Positions 15,517-24,576 of a DNA stretch of 35,250 nucleotides are shown here, in pieces. The first letter of the stretch is position 1. Each line of letters opens with the position of its first letter. A program made the translations under genes and the position numbers. The DNA is taken from positions 1 to 35,250 of the forward strand of contig CAMDHZ010000029.1 in NCBI GenBank assembly GCA_945898275.1, read 5' to 3'. The stretch is from Chitinophaga pinensis (GTDB taxonomy: Bacteria; Bacteroidota; Bacteroidia; UKL13-3). Under the pieces are notes generated by a model. It did no database searches. It was not told the DNA's origin and saw only the letters and a program-made list of their open reading frames with translations.

Positions 15517-18500
15517 TTATAGTTTAAAATTTCTTATGAATTGAATAGGGCTAAGCTTGCTTAGATTTAAGGTAAAACTTGTTTTTTTGAAAATATTGTC
15601 TGCCTTGTTTAGTTCCCAATAATCTGATACATTTTCGCTAGAAACAGCCGGCACGTAGATGCATAAAATATCTTTTATGATTTGAATATAAATACCTCCC
15701 ACATAATTGAAATTTCCATTGTTACCTAAAGAAAATGGAAGTTTTGCATAAGAGAAATCACCATAAAAACCTAAAGGTACTGGTAATGGAAAAGGAATGG
15801 TAAGGTTTGCTGCACTTATCCATCTGTCTGTGTTTCCTAAGTTTACAAAATTTCTAAATCCTGCATCTCTTTGCAAAACTTGATGACTCCAAAATCCTGG
15901 TGTGAAGTCTGAGCGACCTATCATTACTTCATCAAATAAGTAATCGTTCGTTCCCAACGTTCCACCTGCTGTGAACATAGCGTTTTCATAAACTTTTTGA
16001 TTGACGCTTCTAATGCCTCCTGCATAAGTTTCTCTTGTAAAAAACATGCCAGTAAAGAATCTAATTGAAGCTGCTTTTTTATGTTTGGAATAGGTAAACG
16101 ATTGTGTGAAATCTAGCGCCAATCGGTTCAAACCGTTATTTTTTAAACCTAATTGGTAATCAAAGTTAAAAGAAGATGGATACAAAGCATGGTTTCTTTG
16201 ATAATGATAGTTTAAGTTACTTACACCATAGTGGTCTGAACCAAAATTAGCATAATAATCTTGCGTACTAAACTGTTCATTTACCATTACGTAACGCAAG
16301 GTTATGGACTGTTCTATGTTACTTCTTTCGTTTTTAGGGCGAAGGTTTAATTTTAGAAAGGGAGCAATCTTTTCAAAGCTTGTTCTATCTGTATGAGAGC
16401 CAAACTCCTTTATTATATTATCAATTTCAATATCGTTTGATCGGAAGGAAATTGCATTATTTCCAAATCTTGATGCTTTTAGTCCAACTTGAATATTTCT
16501 AATTTTTCCAGCACCATAAATATTTCTATGAATAGAGAAGAAACCGTTTAGGTCTTTTGTAGCAAAGCTGTACAATGGCGTAAAAATAAACTCAGTTTTC
16601 TTTTGTGGGAATATGCTATTATAAAAGCTTAGGCCAAACATGTTTTTATTATATAGGTTATATCCATAGACTGGTGCTATAAAAGTTTGGTGAGCTTTAT
16701 TGTCTTCTATTCCAAATATTAACTGAAACTTTAAAGGCGCGCTAGTTTTGAAAACACCTTGAGGTTTAGCAAAATTGTTTTGCGGGTATAAATCTAAGGT
16801 TTGACTTGTAGGGTTTATTACGAAGCTTGTGTATTTATTAAAGCCTCCAAGCCCTAAACTATCTAATGAAAATGTATGTTTGTTTGAAAAGCCAGCTAGC
16901 CAAACTGAGGCTACCAAGGTGTCATGATCTACTTTGTTTAGCAAAACTGGACTGCTAATTTGACCTTTGTTTTTAAGTGTAAGTTTGATGTTTTGAAGAG
17001 TTTTCACGCTGTAATCCATTTTTTTAGTGGTACCCATCAATTCATCAAAAAACCAAGAGAGATTTTTTCCAGTAAAAGTTTCTACATGAATGCGAAAGTC
17101 GTTTGGTAAAGGGTGTTTAAACTTCCATTGAATATAATAAGCTTGCATCATTCTGTCGAACATGTCATCACCTAAATAATGTTGGAGGTAGGCAAAGCTT
17201 TTTGGGTTTTTACCATATACAATGGCTCCATAATTGGCATCTGTGTAGGCTTCAGATTTTAGGTTTCCGGCTTGATCCAAGTTTTTACGCAAAGTTAAAT
17301 TCACCATTATATCGAGTTGGCTAATTTTCATTCCAAACAAGCTTATCATTCCAGCATTTGGATTTGAAGAAAGGTCGTGCTGGCTTCTTTCCTCATAATA
17401 GGTATTAATGCTTTCGTCCATCCAAGGATAATCACGTTCATTGCTACCAAGTATGCCATAAAACCAATTGTGGCCTACCTCATGGATGATAGTAGTTCTG
17501 TCAATGCTTCCGCAATTAGTTATAGTAGGGTATTCCATTCCTCCACCTGCTATCAAAGGGGTAATTACTACCTGAGCAATGCTGTATGGGTAATTGCCTA
17601 CTTTATCTGAGTAGTATTTAACCCCATCATTAAGATGTTCTATGCCTTTTGGTGCTTCCTTTTTAGAAACTGCAAAAATCCAGGTTTCAACTTTTTGTCC
17701 ATTGTTTAGGGTTACGGTATCAAAATCAACACGATAATCTTTATTGGCAAACCAAGCAAAATCATGAACATTATCTTGTATAAAGCGTAAAGTTTTTACA
17801 TCAGCATTTGATGGATATGGTACATTGTTTTCGTCTTTCAATTTGCGCCACCAAGTTTTTTCCTCCGAATCTTGAACTTCTCCAGTTGCTGCAACAACTA
17901 AATTTTTTGGTACAGTTATTTGAACATCAAACTTACCAAATTCACTATAAAATTCACCTTGGTTCAAATAGGGCATAGCATTCCAACCGTTTATATCATA
18001 AACTGCTGGTTTGGGGTACCATTGAGTGATGCAATAGTGCCCATTTTCATAACCTAAACGTGAGAACACTTTTGGCAGTTTAACCTTAAAGGGTGTTGAG
18101 ATAATTATTGTTTCATTTGGTTGAAGGGGCCTGTTCAATATAATTTTAGCAACGTCAATATTTTCTGTATAATCCCATTTTACAATCTGTTGGTCTACTA
18201 AGAAATTGATAGAATCTATGTATCCTTTGTCAGATTCTTCTGAAAAGTAAAAACTGGTGCTTCCATTTTCTAAATCTTGTTTGGCATAGGCTGTGGTTCT
18301 GTTTTTGTAGGCATTTGGCCATAAATGCATGTAAATCTCTGAAATGGTGTTAGGAGAATTATTTTTATAAGTAATACTTTCAAAGCCTCTAAGTACATGG
18401 TATTGTGTGTCTAAACTCACTTTGATTTCATAATCTACTCTTTGCTGCCAGTTTGCCTGATTAAGAGATTTTGGCTTGGTTTGTGCGAAAGAGAGTAACG

Positions 18501-18543
18501 CGTTCGTTAAGCAGAAAAGAACAAGTACGAATTTATTTTTCAT
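15517..18543 (-). CDS. M1-family zinc metallopeptidase with large C-terminal beta-rich region
   Basis: A 1008-residue secreted peptidase. The start at 18543 is chosen because it gives a clean signal peptide (MKNKFVLVLFCLTNALLSFA then Q); the frame extends 25 codons upstream without homology. The M1 core covers about residues 35-540. It has GGGMEYPTI (333-341, the GxMEN-type exopeptidase motif), HEVGH (354-358) and Glu377 in WMDES, giving the HExxH-x18-E zinc site, with Tyr382-Tyr383 nearby. After about residue 640 the sequence turns into alternating beta strands rich in Y, F and N (IFIPQKK-like turns, LYSFATKDLNGFF, VGLKASRFG), which looks like an outer-membrane barrel or surface domain. That reading is inference. 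Likely role: cleavage of peptides outside the cytoplasm. Divergent from the TPR gene. Confidence 0.88.
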   Translation of the reverse strand: MKNKFVLVLFCLTNALLSFAQTKPKSLNQANWQQRVDYEIKVSLDTQYHVLRGFESITYKNNSPNTISEIYMHLWPNAYKNRTTAYAKQDLENGSTSFYFSEESDKGYIDSINFLVDQQIVKWDYTENIDVAKIILNRPLQPNETIIISTPFKVKLPKVFSRLGYENGHYCITQWYPKPAVYDINGWNAMPYLNQGEFYSEFGKFDVQITVPKNLVVAATGEVQDSEEKTWWRKLKDENNVPYPSNADVKTLRFIQDNVHDFAWFANKDYRVDFDTVTLNNGQKVETWIFAVSKKEAPKGIEHLNDGVKYYSDKVGNYPYSIAQVVITPLIAGGGMEYPTITNCGSIDRTTIIHEVGHNWFYGILGSNERDYPWMDESINTYYEERSQHDLSSNPNAGMISLFGMKISQLDIMVNLTLRKNLDQAGNLKSEAYTDANYGAIVYGKNPKSFAYLQHYLGDDMFDRMMQAYYIQWKFKHPLPNDFRIHVETFTGKNLSWFFDELMGTTKKMDYSVKTLQNIKLTLKNKGQISSPVLLNKVDHDTLVASVWLAGFSNKHTFSLDSLGLGGFNKYTSFVINPTSQTLDLYPQNNFAKPQGVFKTSAPLKFQLIFGIEDNKAHQTFIAPVYGYNLYNKNMFGLSFYNSIFPQKKTEFIFTPLYSFATKDLNGFFSIHRNIYGAGKIRNIQVGLKASRFGNNAISFRSNDIEIDNIIKEFGSHTDRTSFEKIAPFLKLNLRPKNERSNIEQSITLRYVMVNEQFSTQDYYANFGSDHYGVSNLNYHYQRNHALYPSSFNFDYQLGLKNNGLNRLALDFTQSFTYSKHKKAASIRFFTGMFFTRETYAGGIRSVNQKVYENAMFTAGGTLGTNDYLFDEVMIGRSDFTPGFWSHQVLQRDAGFRNFVNLGNTDRWISAANLTIPFPLPVPLGFYGDFSYAKLPFSLGNNGNFNYVGGIYIQIIKDILCIYVPAVSSENVSDYWELNKADNIFKKTSFTLNLSKLSPIQFIRNFKL
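16125..16134 (-). repeat. GGTTTGAACC motif copy 5 (coding)
   Basis: Plus strand AATCGGTTCAAACCGTTA, inside the M1 peptidase, read as GGT-TTG-AAC-C in NGLNRL. This is the only coding copy in a different frame and orientation from the Val-Gln-Thr copies. Confidence 0.9.
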
Positions 18544-18604
18544 TTTGATAAGTCTAGTTTTCAACCTTGTAAATAGATTTTGCGAAAATTCGTGCTTTTG
18601 TTCT

Positions 18605-18634
18605 TTTGAACCAAGCAAAAGGAACGTAAATTTG
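18605..18634 (+). promoter_or_regulatory. Promoter of the TPR gene
   Basis: A -33 TTTG (18605-18608), an 18-base spacer and a full-match -7 box TAAATTTG (18627-18634) lie 21 bases before the ATG at 18656. The -33 TTTG is part of TTTGAACCAAG, an 8-of-10 copy of the recurrent motif. Confidence 0.7.
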
Positions 18635-18655
18635 ATAAACTAATATTTTAGGCCT

Positions 18656-20053
18656 ATGGAAGGCAATGACTATTTGGGTGAAGAAGTAAGCAGCAATGTG
18701 CAGCGCTATGAGAAAATGTTACGCAATAAAACCAAAGATTATTTTGATGCGGAGGCTATAGAAGGAATTATAGATTTCTATATTCAGAATGATAAACTGA
18801 AGAAAGCCATTGAGGCAATTGAGTTTGGTAAGGAATTATATCCTACAAATATTCCTTTTTGGATAAAACTAGCTGAGGTCTATGTTTTGTCTAAACGGTT
18901 TGAAGAGGCGATGGAAGAACTCGAAAAGGCTGAATTATATGAGCCATTTAGTGCAGATCTTTTTTTACTGAAGGGTGAAGTTTGCCTTAATTTAGATGAT
19001 TTGGAGGAGGCCTCATCACTTTTTGAAAAGGCTTTGATGTATGCAGATGAAAGATTGGATATGCTTTTTGAAATTGCATACGTTTATGAAGACAATGACA
19101 AGTTTGATGAAGCATCGGCTTACTTTGAACTCATCATTGATGAAGAACCTGCACTTGAACAAGCCTATTATGAAATTGCGCATTGTTCAGACCTTCTTGG
19201 GAATCACGAAAAGGCAATAAAGTATTTAGATGCATTAATAGATATAGACCCCTATAATACAGGTGCTTGGTATAATTTGGGTATTACATACAGCAAAATA
19301 AACAACTTTGAAAAGGCGATCGAGGCTTTCGATTTTTGTTTAGTGATTGAAGAAGAATATACCATTGCTAGGTTTAATAAGGCAAATTGTTTGGTGGAGC
19401 TAGATAGGTTTGCAGATGCAATTCCTGAGTACCTCTCTGTAATTGAAACAGAAGGAGGAGATAGTATAACTTTTTGCAACCTTGCGGGTTGCTATGAACG
19501 AATTGGTAGACTTGAAGATGCTCGAACTCAATATAAAAAGGCTGCTCAATTAAACCCTAATCTTGCTGAGGCCTGGTTTGGCATTGGTCTTACGTTTGAG
19601 AAGGAGTTATTATACAAGGAGGCCTTGCAGTATTTTAAAAGGGCAATCTTACTTGAATCTGATAATTTAGAATTTCTTTTGGTTTTGGGTGAATGCGAAT
19701 ATAGACTTGGGCATGTAAAGGAAGCTGAAGATGTGTATACAAAAATGACCGAGTTAGACCCTACCATGATGGAAAGTTGGTTGGATTGGAGCTTCCTTAA
19801 ATATGCAGAAGGTGATATTAGTGCCGCTAAAGATTTATTGTTACAGGCCTTACGTTTTGACCCAACCTGTCATCAGTTTCACTTCAGGTTAGTGGTATAT
19901 TTATACGCTCTTGGATTTATTCAAGAGGCTCATAAGCATTTGGAATTTGGACTAACATTATGTTTTGAAGACCATTTTTTGTTATTTGATATTGAACCAA
20001 AATTAAAATTACAAATAGCAATAATGACTATTATAGAGGCAAATCGTCCCTAA
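18656..20053 (+). CDS. Tetratricopeptide repeat protein
   Basis: A 465-residue protein without a signal peptide, made almost entirely of 34-residue TPR helical hairpins (about ten or more). Clear units include AWYNLGITYSKINNFEKAIE, NLAGCYERIGRLEDARTQYK and AWFGIGLTFEKELLYKEALQ. TPR arrays are protein-protein interaction scaffolds; nothing here shows the partner. It is acidic and probably cytoplasmic. It opens a rightward block, with 75 bp before the ComA-like gene, which has its own -7 box. The start ATG at 18656 follows a well-formed promoter. Specific function unknown. Confidence 0.9.
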   Translation: MEGNDYLGEEVSSNVQRYEKMLRNKTKDYFDAEAIEGIIDFYIQNDKLKKAIEAIEFGKELYPTNIPFWIKLAEVYVLSKRFEEAMEELEKAELYEPFSADLFLLKGEVCLNLDDLEEASSLFEKALMYADERLDMLFEIAYVYEDNDKFDEASAYFELIIDEEPALEQAYYEIAHCSDLLGNHEKAIKYLDALIDIDPYNTGAWYNLGITYSKINNFEKAIEAFDFCLVIEEEYTIARFNKANCLVELDRFADAIPEYLSVIETEGGDSITFCNLAGCYERIGRLEDARTQYKKAAQLNPNLAEAWFGIGLTFEKELLYKEALQYFKRAILLESDNLEFLLVLGECEYRLGHVKEAEDVYTKMTELDPTMMESWLDWSFLKYAEGDISAAKDLLLQALRFDPTCHQFHFRLVVYLYALGFIQEAHKHLEFGLTLCFEDHFLLFDIEPKLKLQIAIMTIIEANRP

Positions 20054-20085
20054 TTCTGTGGACTTCCTAAATAATATATTTTGAG

Positions 20086-20093
20086 TAAATTTG
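20086..20093 (+). promoter_or_regulatory. -7 promoter box of the ComA-like gene
   Basis: TAAATTTG, a full match to TAnnTTTG, lies 35 bases before the ATG at 20129, in the gap after the TPR gene. A correctly spaced -33 TTTG is not visible. Confidence 0.45.
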
Positions 20094-20128
20094 AAATCCT
20101 ACATTAAAGGTATTAGCAGATAGTTGAA

Positions 20129-20920
20129 ATGAAAAATTATAAATTAAAGTACATTCCTGAGAGAACAGAAAAGACTAGAGATAGTGGTTTAACCATGGTT
20201 ATGGATAAAGGACTTAGCATCAGAGAAGCTGAAGATATGATTTCTGTAAGTGGAGGTTTTATTGATATTGTAAAACTTGGTTTTGGAACCTCCTTTGTAA
20301 CCCAAAAGCTTGAAGAAAAAATTAAGCTTTATCAGCAAAATGATATCATTGTTTATTTTGGTGGTACTCTTTTTGAAGCCTACATTGTTAGAAACCAATT
20401 TGACGATTACCTTAAGGTACTAGAAAAATATGGGATGAAGCATGCTGAAGTTTCAGATGGATCTATTGAATTACCGCATGATATTAAGTTGGAGTATATA
20501 GCCAAGCTAAGCAAACATGTCACTGTATTGAGTGAGGTTGGTTCTAAAGATGTAGTAAAAATTATTCCACCTTATCAATGGATTGAATTAATGCAAACAG
20601 AACTAGAAGCCGGCGCTTGGAAAGTAATTGCAGAGGCTAGAGAAGCTGGAAATGTTGGCGTTTATCGCGGCAGTGGTGAAGTTAGGGAAGGACTTGTTCA
20701 GGAAATTCTTACAAAAATACCTGAGGAAAAAATTATTTGGGAAGCTCCTCAAAAGGCGCAGCAAACCTATTTTATAAAACTAGTTGGAGCAAATGTGAGC
20801 CTCGGAAACATTGCCCCAAATGATGTTATTCCACTTGAAACTTTAAGATTGGGTCTAAGAAGTGATACTTTTGCTTTCTTTTTGGGAAAAGGTGCAAAAT
20901 ATATGACAAAGAAGAAATAA
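20129..20920 (+). CDS. Phosphosulfolactate synthase (ComA) family protein
   Basis: A 263-residue cytoplasmic TIM-barrel protein of the ComA family. Matching blocks are RDSGLTMVMDKGLSIREAED (about residues 18-37), FIDIVKLGFGTS (46-57), YFGGTLFEAY, VLSEVGSKD and GNIAPNDVIPLETLRLGLRSDT. In methanogens ComA adds sulfite to phosphoenolpyruvate, giving (R)-phosphosulfolactate, the first step of coenzyme M synthesis; Bacillus has a homologue used for sulfolactate. Bacteroidota do not make coenzyme M, so the product here must feed something else. No ComB phosphatase or ComC dehydrogenase gene is adjacent. It is followed after 23 bp by yqeY and then the LOG gene, probably one transcript. Confidence 0.88.
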   Translation: MKNYKLKYIPERTEKTRDSGLTMVMDKGLSIREAEDMISVSGGFIDIVKLGFGTSFVTQKLEEKIKLYQQNDIIVYFGGTLFEAYIVRNQFDDYLKVLEKYGMKHAEVSDGSIELPHDIKLEYIAKLSKHVTVLSEVGSKDVVKIIPPYQWIELMQTELEAGAWKVIAEAREAGNVGVYRGSGEVREGLVQEILTKIPEEKIIWEAPQKAQQTYFIKLVGANVSLGNIAPNDVIPLETLRLGLRSDTFAFFLGKGAKYMTKKK

Positions 20921-20943
20921 GAACTTTAATCATTGGTTACAAT

Positions 20944-21393
20944 ATGACTTTACAAGAGAAAATAAATGCTGATGTTATTGCAGCCATGAAGGCAAAAGAT
21001 GAGGTGGGTCTTAGGGCTCTGCGGGGGTTAAAATCGGCTCTTTTGCTTGCAGCTAGTGAGCCTGGTGCAAACGGAAATGTTACTGATGAGGCAGCTTTAA
21101 AAATTTTTCAGAAATTGGCAAAGCAACGAAAAGAATCACTTGAAATTTACCTTCAGAATAAACGAGAAGACCTTGCAAAAGTTGAACAGGAGGAACTTTC
21201 TGTTATAGAAAGGTATTTACCAAACCAAATGGGTGAGGAAGAAATCAAAGTTCAACTTCAACAAATAATCTCTGAAGCAGGCGCAATTTCTGCTGCTGAC
21301 TTCGGTAAAGTGATGCCTTTAGCAATGAAAGCGTTTGCTGGAAAGGCAGATGGGAAAATTATTTCAGCACTTCTAAAACAGTTATTGGGTTAA
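20944..21393 (+). CDS. yqeY: GatB/YqeY domain-containing protein
   Basis: A 149-residue cytoplasmic protein, full length for the YqeY family. It starts MTLQEKINADVIAAMKAKDE, then LRALRGLKSAL, and has a long helical N-terminal half. The C-terminal half (ERYLPNQMGEEEI, DFGKVMPLAMKAFAGKADGK) matches the tail domain of the GatB subunit of Asp/Glu-tRNA amidotransferase. That similarity suggests tRNA binding, but the family's role is not established. Tightly spaced: 23 bp after the ComA-like gene, 13 bp before the LOG gene. Confidence 0.93.
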   Translation: MTLQEKINADVIAAMKAKDEVGLRALRGLKSALLLAASEPGANGNVTDEAALKIFQKLAKQRKESLEIYLQNKREDLAKVEQEELSVIERYLPNQMGEEEIKVQLQQIISEAGAISAADFGKVMPLAMKAFAGKADGKIISALLKQLLG

Positions 21394-21406
21394 GCTTTTT
21401 CATGCT

Positions 21407-22120
21407 ATGACAGATTCTAACGAAGAAAGGATAAGACGCGCCTTTCAGAAAAAGGATTGGCCAGAAATAAAAGTTAGTGATAGTTGGGCCACCTTTAAGA
21501 TTATGGCGGAGTTTGTTGAAGGTTTCGAAAAAATGAGTCGAATTGGCCCCTGTGTGTCAATTTTTGGTTCAGCCCGAACAAAGAAAGAACACCCTTATTA
21601 CCAACTTGCCGAGGAAATTGCTAAGAAACTTGTAGAAGCAGGTTTTGGGGTTATTACTGGTGGTGGTCCTGGTATTATGGAAGCTGGAAATAAAGGTGCT
21701 AAAGAGGCTGGAGGAAAGAGTGTAGGATTAGGGATTGAACTACCATTTGAGCAGTTTTTTAATCAGTACATTGATAGGGATAAGAGTATTAATTTTGATT
21801 ATTTTTTCATCAGAAAAGTAATGTTTGTTAAGTATGCTCAAGGCTTTATTGCTATGCCTGGTGGTTTTGGAACCCTTGATGAACTATTTGAATCTTTAAC
21901 ACTTATTCAGACTAACAAAGTTGCCAAATTCCCTGTTGTTTTAGTTGGTAGCAGCTTTTGGGAAGGATTAGTGGATTGGATGCGGGAAACCATGTGCAAA
22001 AAAGAGGGAAATATTGGAATGGAAGATTTACTTATGTTTAAAGTTGTTGATACAGCTGAAGATGCAGTAAATTATATTCTAGATTTCTACTCTGAAATAA
22101 GTATAAAGCCTAATTTTTAA
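21407..22120 (+). CDS. LOG-family protein (TIGR00730-type nucleotide phosphoribohydrolase)
   Basis: A 237-residue Rossmann-fold cytoplasmic protein. Signature motifs are ITGGGPGIMEAGNKG (about 83-97), the Arg136-Lys137 pair in FFIRKVMF, and PGGFGTLDE (151-159), the LOG family motif. Characterised members hydrolyse the N-glycosidic bond of AMP and other nucleoside 5'-monophosphates or cytokinin ribotides; bacterial members were long misannotated as lysine decarboxylases. The physiological substrate here is unknown. Last gene of the tight comA-like-yqeY-LOG group; a long imperfect hairpin follows 4 bases after the stop. Confidence 0.92.
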   Translation: MTDSNEERIRRAFQKKDWPEIKVSDSWATFKIMAEFVEGFEKMSRIGPCVSIFGSARTKKEHPYYQLAEEIAKKLVEAGFGVITGGGPGIMEAGNKGAKEAGGKSVGLGIELPFEQFFNQYIDRDKSINFDYFFIRKVMFVKYAQGFIAMPGGFGTLDELFESLTLIQTNKVAKFPVVLVGSSFWEGLVDWMRETMCKKEGNIGMEDLLMFKVVDTAEDAVNYILDFYSEISIKPNF

Positions 22121-22124
22121 AACT

Positions 22125-22191
22125 AAAGAATTTTGGGTAAGGACTTTTTACTTTACCTGATAGTAAAAAACCCTTAATCCCAAATTTCTTT
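22125..22191. other. Long imperfect hairpin downstream of the LOG gene
   Basis: The outer arm AAAGAATTTTGGGTAAGG pairs with CCTTAATCCCAAATTTCTTT (one mismatch and a small bulge). The inner arm TTTTTACT pairs with AGTAAAAA around a loop near TTACCTGAT. The fold spans about 67 bases and starts 4 bases after the LOG stop. It probably terminates or protects the 3' end of that transcript, although it lacks the compact GC stem and U-tract of the other terminators here. The rest of the gap to maeB shows no gene. Confidence 0.5.
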
Positions 22192-22308
22192 ATAAAAGCA
22201 AAGAATTGCTTTCATGGCTAGGTAGATATAAGTCTATTTTTATGTGGTTATGGTTGCATTAAACATTAATTTAGCTTTTCATTTTTTAGTTAATAATTAT
22301 ATTCAAAC

Positions 22309-24567
22309 ATGAGTTTAAAAGAAGACGCATTAAAGTATCACAGTAAGGGCAGGCCTGGTAAAATTGAGGTAATTCCAACCAAGCCTACCAATACCAAAAG
22401 GGATTTATCTCTTGCATATTCTCCTGGTGTAGCAGAGCCATGTTTGGAGATTGCCCAAAACCCTGATGATGTTTATAAATATACAGCTAAAGGAAACTTA
22501 GTAGCAGTGATAAGTAATGGAACAGCGGTATTAGGTTTAGGAGATATTGGCGCAGCGGCCTCAAAACCTGTTATGGAGGGGAAGGGTGTTTTGTTTAAAA
22601 TATTTGCTGATATTGATGTGTTTGATATCGAAATTGACACTAAAGATACTGAGGAGTTTATACGCACTGTAAAAAATATTGCCATAACTTTTGGCGGAAT
22701 AAACCTTGAGGATATCAAAGCTCCTGAATGTTTTGAAATTGAGCAAAGGCTAAAAGAGGAATTGGACATTCCAATTATGCATGATGATCAGCATGGAACT
22801 GCAATTATTACTGGTGCAGCCTTATTAAATGCCTTAGAATTGGTTGATAAAAAAATTGAAGAGGTGCAGGTTGTTTACAATGGAGCAGGAGCTTCTGCTA
22901 TATCTTGTGCTAAAATTATGATTGCTTTGGGCGTGCGTCCAGAAAACCTAGTGATGTGCGATAGTAAGGGTGTAATTAGGCAAGACAATGATTCTTTGGA
23001 TGTAATTAAGAAACCATTTGCTACAGATAGAAATCTCAATTCGTTAAAAGATGCATTAGTTGGGGCAGATGTTTTTGTTGGCTTAAGTAAAGCTGATGTG
23101 GTAAGTCAAGACATGCTTAGAAGCATGAACAGAGATTGCATAGTTTTTGCATTAGCAAATCCAAATCCAGAAATTACCTATGAATTAGCAATTGCCTCTC
23201 GTCCAGATATTATTCTTGCTACAGGAAGAAGTGATTATCCTAATCAAGTGAACAATGTATTGGGATTTCCTTATATTTTTAGAGGTGCTTTGGATGTAAG
23301 AGCGTCTAAAATTACTGAGCAAATGAAGCTTGCAGCGGTTTATGCACTTGCTAATCTAACAAAGGAACCTGTTCCTGAGATTGTCAATTTAGCCTATAAT
23401 GAAAAAAGTGTAACATTTGGTAGAAACTATATTATTCCAAAGCCTATAGATCCTCGATTAATTACAACTGTATCACCAGCGGTGGCCAAAGCAGCTATGG
23501 AATCTGGGGTTGCTAAAAATCCTATTACCAATTGGGAGCAATACCATAATCAACTATTAAATAGGTTAGGTAAGGAAAGTAATTTCATTCGTGCCATCGC
23601 AGATAAGGCAAAACAATCTCCAAAGCGTGTTGTATTTGCAGAAGCCGATAATTATAAAATTTTAAGAGCAGCACAAATTGTAAATGATGATGGCATTGCC
23701 ATTCCTATTTTATTGGGGAACAGAGAAAGGATTTTATCAATTATTGAAGAGCACAAAATTAAGATTGGAGACGTTACAATTATTGATCCAATGGAGGATG
23801 AATTGCGTCGAAATTCTTTTGCAGAGGTTTTTTTTGCCAAACGTCAAAGAAGCGGTATTACCTTATATGAGGCAAAGAAGTTAATGCGTGATAGACAATA
23901 TTTTGCGCCTATGATGGTTGAAATGGGAGAGGCAGATGCAATGATTAGCGGTTTAACAAAAAATTACCCAAGTACCATTCGCCCAGCCTTGCAGATTTTT
24001 GGTAAAGAAGAAAATACTAATGTGGTAGCAGGAATGTATATCATGATTAGCAAAAAAGGTCCATTATTTTTTGCAGATTGTTCTGTAAACAGAGTTCCAA
24101 GTGTAGATGAATTAGTAAATATTACAAATTTGGCGCACAAAGCAGTTTCAAATTTTAACATTCAACCTCGTGTTGCCCTTTTAAGTTACAGTAATTTTGG
24201 GTCAGCCAAAGGTGATGTTCCTTCAAAAATGGCGTCAGTTAGAACTCGCCTAAAGCAACTTAATCCCAGCATGGTAGTAGATGGAGAAATACAAGCGAAT
24301 GTTGCCTTGAACCAAAAGTTACTTAAAGAGAATTTCCCTTTTAGCGAGTTGGTTGGTGAGCAGGTAAATACATTTGTATTTCCTTCATTAGCTGCGGGTA
24401 ATATTACCTATAAGATGTTGCAAGAACTTGGCGCAGCAGAAGCGATTGGTCCAGTTTTATTGGGCTTGAAAAAATCAGCGCACGTACTTCAGCTAGGCAG
24501 TACAATTAGAGAGATTGTAAATATGGTTATGATTGCTGTGATAGATGCTCAAAGTAAATCTGAGTAG
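22309..24567 (+). CDS. maeB: NADP-dependent malic enzyme fused to a phosphotransacetylase-like domain
   Basis: A 752-residue cytoplasmic fusion, the normal length of MaeB. The N-terminal half (about 1-425) is malic enzyme: LAYSPGVAEPCLEI, VISNGTAVLGLGDIG, a catalytic and metal-binding region PIMHDDQHGTA, an NAD(P) Rossmann region VVYNGAGASAIS and FALANPNPEI. The C-terminal half (about 430-752) is a phosphate acetyltransferase-like domain (RVVFAEADNYKILRAAQI, GVxTK-type SGLTKNYPSTIRPAL) that in studied MaeB proteins is catalytically inactive and acts as an acetyl-CoA-responsive regulator. It converts malate to pyruvate and CO2, giving NADPH. Separate from the LOG gene by 188 bp. Convergent with the next gene across only 9 bp, with no terminator between them. 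Confidence 0.95.
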   Translation: MSLKEDALKYHSKGRPGKIEVIPTKPTNTKRDLSLAYSPGVAEPCLEIAQNPDDVYKYTAKGNLVAVISNGTAVLGLGDIGAAASKPVMEGKGVLFKIFADIDVFDIEIDTKDTEEFIRTVKNIAITFGGINLEDIKAPECFEIEQRLKEELDIPIMHDDQHGTAIITGAALLNALELVDKKIEEVQVVYNGAGASAISCAKIMIALGVRPENLVMCDSKGVIRQDNDSLDVIKKPFATDRNLNSLKDALVGADVFVGLSKADVVSQDMLRSMNRDCIVFALANPNPEITYELAIASRPDIILATGRSDYPNQVNNVLGFPYIFRGALDVRASKITEQMKLAAVYALANLTKEPVPEIVNLAYNEKSVTFGRNYIIPKPIDPRLITTVSPAVAKAAMESGVAKNPITNWEQYHNQLLNRLGKESNFIRAIADKAKQSPKRVVFAEADNYKILRAAQIVNDDGIAIPILLGNRERILSIIEEHKIKIGDVTIIDPMEDELRRNSFAEVFFAKRQRSGITLYEAKKLMRDRQYFAPMMVEMGEADAMISGLTKNYPSTIRPALQIFGKEENTNVVAGMYIMISKKGPLFFADCSVNRVPSVDELVNITNLAHKAVSNFNIQPRVALLSYSNFGSAKGDVPSKMASVRTRLKQLNPSMVVDGEIQANVALNQKLLKENFPFSELVGEQVNTFVFPSLAAGNITYKMLQELGAAEAIGPVLLGLKKSAHVLQLGSTIREIVNMVMIAVIDAQSKSE

Positions 24568-24576
24568 CAATCAAAA

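Noticed and set aside
18544-18618. Upstream 25-codon extension of the M1 peptidase.
   Set aside because: It would put a charged stretch before the signal peptide, and it covers the divergent promoter region. The internal Met at 18543 gives a proper signal peptide.
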